Source: Umbelopsis ramanniana AG (Eukaryota > Mucoromycota > Umbelopsidomycetes > Umbelopsidales > Umbelopsidaceae). Taken from it: a stretch of 64,000 nt of DNA. Positions 57,635 to 64,000 of the stretch are shown here, piece after piece. Both the position numbers and the translations under genes were made by a program. The DNA lies in NCBI RefSeq assembly GCF_025399195.1, contig NW_026252134.1:124001-188000 (forward strand), in the 5' to 3' direction. The notes beneath the pieces are model-generated. The model did not search any database, was not told the DNA's origin, and saw only the letters and a list, made by a program, of their open reading frames with translations. How positions within the stretch are numbered: the stretch's first letter is position 1; each line of letters begins with the position of its first letter.

Positions 57635-59576
57635 TTATGGTTTTCGCATTACGCCAATGCGACTTGGACTACGGGCGGCATTTGGGGTCATGCTCCGCCG
57701 AGGAAGCATCGATGCAGGCTCTCGAGGCTGACTATCGTTCAAGAACTGGCTATTAGGTGATTTCGTAGGTTGCTTCGGAGCTGCAAAGGGTCGAGCAATG
57801 GCTGTTGATCCAACTTGGGAGGTACCACGGGAAAGAGGATATGTATCTGAAGATTCCTTTGATGACCTTGAAGTGTTGCTTGTCATCCTTAGGGAACTCG
57901 TTCCATGTGGAAGTTTTGGTACCGGTGGGGCGGGGACTTTAGATGACATTCTACTGGGTGAATCTCTTCCATTAGAGTACGATGATAAGGTCTTTTGAGG
58001 TATAGGGGTGGTTCTTGTTTTGGATGGCGCAGGAATATGAGACGCTCTCTTTGCAAGCTTCGAAGTGTTGGATGAGCCCGACGTATTCATCGAACCCGCT
58101 GGCCGTGAGGGCATTCTAGGCAACATGCTGGGTTCTTTCAAGCCAGACGATTTTTTGGCCGCAATGATAGATGAGCGTGCTGAAAACGACTTGCTTCCAA
58201 CAAGTTTGTCGTTGGAAGTAGGTTTGGGCCGAGGTAGACCGGATGCCGAACCGTAACTTTGTACTGAATAGTCGCTCAATCTACTGGATGGTCTATATGA
58301 GCTCGAATTTGACTGGCATGGTCGTAAAGACGTTGGTGATGTTTGCGCTGTTCCACTAGCATTGGAAACTGGCATGGTTGACTGGGACGTATAGCTGTTC
58401 TCACTACTTTGGCTTGGGGATCGGCCCCCAATGGGTATATTGCCACCAGTTTGTCTCCTACTGATAGAGCTTGCGTATAGCGCATTTTTTGCCAGGATAG
58501 TATTTTCCGACGAAAGGGAGTCATTCGATTTTGAAAAGGCTGTACAACCAACATAAATTAGTGGCTGCAAAGGAAGTGATGAACCCCCAGGGATTGCCAT
58601 CCACTTACTACTATTCCTAGAAATTCCTAAACCGCCGTCTGCGCTCCGCTTGCGATCAGCCTCATCCTATGCCCACACTTGGTTAGGAACTATCACGATA
58701 CAACTGTTGATGTGCAACGATAGATGATTACCTTTAGAGATTCACTCCAGTAATGATCGACGTCAAACGCATCAATAGCTTGGTTGTTGAGTGAAGATTC
58801 GGATGACGTATCGTCCAAATCACTGCTCAAGGGCTCCATATGCTTTGAGGAAACGTTCATATTATCCGAGAGCATCTTTAAACTTGGATGGGGCTGTGTT
58901 GTTTTACTGGCTGCCTTTACAGATTGCATTGGATGGTTTTTTGCAATATGTAGATTTGTCAGCGCCTAAGTTTGACCAAGGGGAATGTTAGAGCACATAT
59001 TCAACAACAACACTATGGTCGAAAATCAACCTACCTCATCCATCTTCCAAAATTCATCATTTGCGTCGTCTATATCGAGATCTTCTAGGTACGGCATTAA
59101 TCCAGTCTCTTGAATATCTATCGTATCGTTTGATCTGATAATGTCATCGAGGTTTATGCTGTCTTGCGAGCTTATAGATGCAGCGGATTGTGGTCTACGT
59201 ATAAACCTGCAAGCGGAAAGACATCGGTTAAATTAAGCGTTTTTGTTGGACACTTTGCCACTTCGGTGTTATTGGCGATGCAACGTTAGGTTTGCATAAA
59301 CTATCGAGTCGTCGTTCCTGAGTGATGCTCACTACGTTGCACCGGTTGATTGTTCTAATGCCATGTCGGAAACCACCATTTTCGTTATATATTCACACTC
59401 TATACTTACTTTTCTCCGTTTCTATCCGATTGAGCGGTACCATTGCCTGCTATGTTCTGTGACATCGCTGCTGTGTACGGATGGTTGTTGCTCTGCAGAT
59501 CTTCAAGGCCATCAAGCCAGCCGCGAACATCAGATTCTGCGCGGTTGAGCGTCTGGTCGTATGCTTTGTTTGCCAT
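57635..59576 (-). CDS. Ser/Pro-rich basic protein with SxIP-like motifs
   Basis: Four exons: 59576-59410, 59206-59035, 58965-58732, 58666-57635; 534 residues. No globular domain was recognised apart from an N-terminal helical segment (YDQTLNRAESDVRGWLDGL). Most of the protein is Ser/Pro/Arg-rich and basic, ending MLPRRSMTPNAARSPSRIG. Within a basic Ser/Pro stretch it has RASHIPAP and TTPIPQK, two S/TxIP motifs of the kind that bind the EB1 end-binding protein, and many SP/TP sites. I infer, without proof, a microtubule-associated or +TIP protein. Start at MANKAYDQ; the upstream frame has no coding character. It converges with SEC12-like B, 261 bases between stops. Confidence 0.7.
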
Positions 59577-60442
59577 GGTTGCGAAAGCCAAACAGGTCAG
59601 TGGCCGTAATGTCACGGTAAGCAAATGAACACACTCGGTAGGTTTTGGGTCAGATGTGTCATTCAAATTCCGTCACAAGTCCACAGTTTAATTGGGCAAG
59701 GCAGGGAGCTGAATCCAATAAGGATACTTACAATACTTTTCGACAGTCCAATCATAACTGCTGCATTCCTTTGGCTGGCGAGAAACGAATTACTTGTGCG
59801 CTTAGTCAAATGAAAGCTACTTCTATAGGTACCAGGCACATTACTTCAGTTCTACTCGAGTTCGATTACTTTATGAACAAAATACCAATCCTTTCCGCGG
59901 TATGACTGAGTCATTACTTTGCAGACGTTTGACGGTATTCTTCCGTCAGTTACTTCAACGTCTAACTTACTGAGAGATTACATCGCTCGGCTATGTCTTG
60001 CTAACGCTAAAAGTGCAGCAACGAACACATATTGCAAACGTTATAACTAAAAATTTGGTTTTCACCTAAATTTTGACTTCTAATATCAAAGACTGATGGA
60101 TGGCTCGTTAATACCATTCATTAATAGATAAGGCTGTCATGAAGCTACTTCGTTATATGTAAAGTGAAGTACTGAATTATGAGTTTACCCAACGTTAAAG
60201 ACAGACACTAATGGATAGTAGTACATAGAAAAAGTGCAAAATAAGAAGATGTAAGCAATGAATGTAGCAAGGAGCAGATCGATACATAATATGATTCCAG
60301 ATAAGAGGCTTCTGGCACGGCTTCTCTAGGGCGATGATGGTCAGTGTGATGATTTCCACGCATCCCTCACGTGGCTGGACCAGCCATTTACTGTAAATTT
60401 TTGCGCACTTGCCAGCTGCGATTTCTAGGCAACCACCGGTTT
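59577..60442. promoter_or_regulatory. Divergent promoter region, 866 bases
   Basis: Between the Ser/Pro-rich gene (minus) and the XPG-family nuclease gene (plus). No coding frame with family features. Confidence 0.4.
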
Positions 60443-62017
60443 ATGGGAGTACGTGGTCTGACACCACTCCTGAAGCGATATGCCCCGCGCTCCTTGTCGT
60501 CCATTACAGCAAACGATCTAAGATCCTCATCCCTTGCCGTCGACGCTAGCTGTCATCTCAACAAGTTCGTGCATGCCGCTGAACCATACGCGTATCCGCA
60601 TATTAGCGGGTTCTTTGCCCTTGCTCGATTCTGCACTCACCACAACATAACTCCAATATTCGTTTTTGACGGCTCGACCAGACTAAAACAGAAGTATCTG
60701 GAGCAACAAAGGCGCGCCAAAGTCAAGTCTAAAGTTCAGTATTCTTTGGCATTTGAACAGGATCGTCAGCGCAGGCTAGCGGACTGGCTGTCCGTTATTC
60801 GTTCGCTAACACGAGACCCAAGTTTACCCGACGTGCGAAAAGCTATAGAAACTATGCAGGAAAAAGGCCTCAGCATGTCAGGAGAAGAAGCAACAGCCAT
60901 TGTCTTGGATATTCAACATGACTCCGCCAGCACAGACAAGTATCTTGGTGGCAAGCAGTTGCAGGAAAAACTTTTGCAAATTGCAAACGAGTTACGTGAT
61001 TCTCTATCGCTTTCATCAGACCATGAAAAATACACCAGGACGGTGCGTCAGCTATCTGACCGTGAGCAAGCTATTATGGACGCCTTGATTGAAGAGAAAC
61101 TAATCAAGATAAAGGCCTCTTTGAGTGACCTGAGCGCGGAAAACCACAACCAGCTGGTGTCTCTTGGTAAGGCCGTTTTTAGAAGCGTATTTGGGGAAAT
61201 TGCGAAAGGTCCAAGTGTTTATTTGCAATTTGTTTTCTAGAGAAGCGGTCCGTTGTGATAACTCAAAAAATGAAGGATGAATGTATGGATTTCTTGAATG
61301 CCCTCGGCTACACCTGTCTGGTGTGTGATGACCATGAAGCGGAGGCAATGTGTGCAAACCTTTGTGCATCACGGATAACTTCAGCAACTATAACTGAAGG
61401 TAGGTGTCTGGAAAGTTAGCGATGGGTTTTTAATCATTTTATTAACCTGCATAAATCCGTAAAAGATTTGGATGCTCTTGTTTTCGGCGATTCGCCTATT
61501 CTTCGTCACTTTTTTGCCCCTAATCGCCCTATTCTTCGAATCGATCCAATTATTGCCAGGCGTGAACTAAGACTGTCGAAAAAATCCTTTGTCGACTTTT
61601 GTATACTGTGTGGCACAGACTTTAACTCGACTATCAAAGGGATCGGTGCTGTCCGTGCTCTACAGTATATGCAACAATATGGCTCTATAGAGGCGATGCT
61701 ACCACATTTACCCAAGCAGTATTGTCCAACAGAAAACTTCTTCTATAAAGAAGCTCGAGAGGTACAAATCTCGCCATATCACCGCAACCCTCATGACTTT
61801 CCACACTAACGGGTATTCATAGGTATTTCAATCAGCACCAGTCATACCGAATATCACCATGCGGAAACCGGTCGACTTAAAGGACGTAGCCGATCTATTA
61901 AGAAATTACGAAATTGATGCGGATGAAGTGGAGGAGAGATTGCAAATTAGGTCACTGCATCATAACCAGTCAAATCAGGCTGGCTGGGGAGTTGATCCAT
62001 TCGCAATACAGACATGA
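60443..62017 (+). CDS. XPG/FEN-family structure-specific nuclease
   Basis: Exons 60443-61166, 61241-61399, 61466-61761, 61823-62017; 457 residues. The N-terminus MGVRGLTPLLKRYAP is XPG-N. All metal ligands of the family are present: D34 (AVDAS), D76 (FVFDG), E274 and E276 (HEAEAM), D295 and D297 (TEDLDALVFG), and D346 (CGTDFNSTIKGIG, leading into the H2TH motif). Between the N and I regions lies about 160 residues of charged helix, longer than in FEN1, including tandem Glu/Lys segments. There is no PCNA-binding box at the C-terminus. FEN1 itself is expected elsewhere; this looks like a distinct paralogue, possibly acting on flaps or other branched DNA or RNA. Confidence 0.85.
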
Positions 62018-62183
62018 GATAGTCGGGCTTCATGGATTTGCACACACCTTAAAGGCATCCCCGGAACAACAATCTCAAACCCAATTACAGTAGTATACAG
62101 CTCCGCATTTATTCATACACAAACAAAGGTATCTAGCACGCACCAGACGTAATAGCACCAAAACTACTTAAATATTCTCTTAA

Positions 62184-62662
62184 TCAGAAAGCTCTTTGGC
62201 CACTGATGACTTCTTTCCACAACTTGAAGTCGCAGATAAACGACCAGATGGGATAACGAAAAGTGGCAGGCTTGCTGTGAATATAGAGAAAGTTTAGACT
62301 AATTTGCTGGGTTCCATCATATTGTAACCTATCACTCACTTCTTTTCGAAAATGAAATGGCCCACCCATGCCCATACATAGCCTTGAACGACTGCAGCAA
62401 GAATCCACTTCCATTTCTGTCTAATGACAGCATATGCAATTATGATCTGTGATATAGTGGTTCCTGTTCGTTTGTATCATTTTAATATAAGATCATGTGG
62501 ATATGCCCTTAGTCAGACGAATTATGTACCTGTAATATGCAACCTTCTGTTTATCTGGTTGCAGTGTTCACCAAGGTAAAAGGGATAGAACTCTTCTAGA
62601 GTCTTGAATCCTCCGGCAGGTTCAGATCTCTGGGTATAGTTGTGATTGACGATTTTGCCCAT
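62184..62662 (-). CDS. DUF962 / MPO1-like small membrane protein
   Basis: Exons 62662-62530, 62463-62340, 62274-62184; 115 residues. DUF962 signatures: FYPFYLGEHCNQINRRLHITG at the N-terminus, GYVWAWVGHFIFEK in the middle, and KPATFRYPIWSFICDFKLW near the end. The single predicted span lies between residues 50 and 75. Yeast Mpo1 in the wider family is an ER dioxygenase acting on 2-hydroxy fatty acids from phytosphingosine; the His residues of WVGH and of LHIT are compatible with metal binding, but this short type is not characterised. Divergent from the lipase gene (739 bases apart). Confidence 0.85.
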
Positions 62663-63400
62663 GGTGGAGTAAGTAAGTAAGAAACAAGAGATTCGAGATC
62701 GTGTATTTTGCCGCTTCAGGTTTTCTCCACATCAGGTTACAACTCCACCCACCAGTTGACTTTCCCACCACAGATTAAAGTTACATTAACGAATGATTCG
62801 CCAATCTGATTATGTAGGATCTTGACCGCCATTCATATTGTTATCATCATTGGCTGTCCCTATGATACACATGCCATACTGCACCATTCTGCTTATACCC
62901 CCAGATAATGATATCATTTGATCATTCGCCTTTGCCAGTATATCCATCAGGAGGTGTCATTCATTTCGCACTTAAATATACAATTTTCAATGCTGTTTAA
63001 TGGTAGCTGCGAGCGGCGCAGGGATGCTTGAGGATTTGTTTGTCGCTGTACCCTTACAGCTCGATGCAAGAAACAATGAGATCGTGATTATAATATGTGA
63101 AAATAGTGTAAAGTGTCGTTATTTTATATCATCGGTCAAAACATCGAAGTCTTAAAACAATATTGATTACCGGCCAGTGCGCCGAAGCAAAGGCCACGCA
63201 AGACGTCTTTACGAAGTTTCTTAAATTCGTGACTGTGGAGGGATATGGTATCCGGAAGCACAAGGGCTCGGCAATATTTCGGCCCGCACATCCATTTATA
63301 GAGAGCTTACGCAGACAAGTCGCACTGTGGAATTTTTTTGATCGTCCCTTTATAACACCGTTTCGATAAGTCTCCACCAGCCAACTGTCCATTCTCAACC
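62663..63400. promoter_or_regulatory. Divergent promoter region, DUF962 and lipase genes
   Basis: About 740 bases without a supported gene. Minus- and plus-strand frames around 63129-63398 overlap each other and show no family features. Confidence 0.4.
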
Positions 63401-64000
63401 ATGACGATTTCCGGGCAGAAAGTTCACTTATTCGTGTTGCACCACGGCCTTTGGGGAAACAAGAATCATTTGCAGTATATCACAAAGCAATTGAACGAAG
63501 CGTATAAAGATAAAATCCATACCGTAAGTTATTATAGCTTTATTTGTGCAACTTTCATAACATGTCTTGGCTCACCATGTCGACCTGCATTTTAGCTTAA
63601 TGTGGCAGTAAATGAAGCAAAGTTGACCTACGATGGAGTCGACCTTTGTGGTAATCGCTTGGTGGAAAAGGTAAATGAGCAGACAATTTTATTTGACTTG
63701 GCGAAAACTTTCTAGATAATCACCTGCAAAATTTAAGCTATTCTGACACAACGCATTTGACAGGTTCGCAAGGAAGTAGAGGCATTAGAAAAGGAGGGAA
63801 AGGTAGTCGATAAATGCTCTTTCTTTGGATATTCTCTTGGTGGTTTGATCTCTCGATACGCCATTGGTGTCCTAGGTGAATCAGGATTCTTCGATAAGCA
63901 CGAGCCGATTGTAAGTCAGATGTTGTCCGCAAGCTTTGGCACTTTATCTATATAGCTTGCTGATTGGCTATCTTTAGAATTTTACAACCTTTGCAACACC
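63401..64000 (+). CDS. DUF676 (ROG1-type) serine lipase, 5' part
   Basis: Exons 63401-63523, 63596-63670, 63764-63910 and one beginning at 63978 that runs off the window. The first 125 or so residues show an alpha/beta-hydrolase of the DUF676 group: HLFVLHHGLWGNKNHL (HG oxyanion area), and GYSLGGLISRY with nucleophile Ser90. Yeast ROG1 and its relatives are monoacylglycerol or phospholipid-linked lipases. The reading frame agrees across all introns. The 3' half, including the catalytic Asp and His, lies beyond 64000. Confidence 0.88.

Overview
This is nuclear DNA from an intron-rich fungus, most likely an early-diverging (Mucoromycota-type) lineage. The signs are many short spliceosomal introns (mostly about 55-85 nt, GTAAGT-like donors, CTAAC/CTAAT branch motifs, YAG acceptors), intact fungal orthologues, and TnpB/Fanzor-like and non-LTR retroelement relics. 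The lineage is an inference from gene style; no marker gene fixes the species. I rebuilt exon structures by hand from frame, splice sites and family similarity. For nearly every gene the joined exons give a whole number of codons ending in a stop.

Layout. 1-2.8 kb: decayed non-LTR (LINE-like) ORF1 copies on the minus strand, with RRM-like domains and two CCHC zinc knuckles. 3-4.3 kb: AT-rich island and unassigned DNA. 4.4-11.5 kb: NmrA-like reductase, a diverged UDP-HexNAc pyrophosphorylase, another decayed ORF1 copy, an atypical SDR and a MAIP1-like mitochondrial protein. 11.5-13 kb: no gene seen. 13-27.2 kb, all plus strand: ADP/ATP carrier, nucleoporin NDC1, SEC12/PREB-like Sar1 exchange factor, class II myosin heavy chain. 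27.3-37.6 kb, all minus strand: a large unidentified helical-repeat protein, a UXT-like prefoldin, TFIIH subunit p62/TFB1 and a WASP/LAS17 homologue. 37.8-41.7 kb, plus strand: 6-phosphogluconolactonase and the DBP4/DDX10 RNA helicase. 41.8-44.5 kb: a second transposon graveyard holding a decayed Fanzor-like nuclease gene and a 410-bp repeat shared with the left end of the window. 44.5-64 kb: PIG-T, a ThrE/PRM10-type exporter, an ENT nucleoside transporter, a hypothetical gene, a TMX3-like PDI, a second SEC12-like gene, a Ser/Pro-rich protein with SxIP-like motifs, an XPG/FEN-family nuclease, a DUF962 protein and the 5' part of a DUF676 lipase.

Functional threads: secretion and ER (two SEC12 paralogues, PIG-T, TMX3-like), actin and microtubule cytoskeleton (myosin II, WASP, candidate +TIP), nuclear pore and transcription (NDC1, TFB1, UXT), and ribosome biogenesis (DBP4). 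The points most worth following up are the SEC12 pair (one lacks the glycine-rich K-loop, recalling yeast SEC12/SED4), the Fanzor relic fused into ORF1 debris, an 8-nt microexon in the ENT gene, a GC-AG intron in PIG-T, and the active-site changes in the pyrophosphorylase-like gene. I saw no CRISPR array, rRNA or convincing tRNA.
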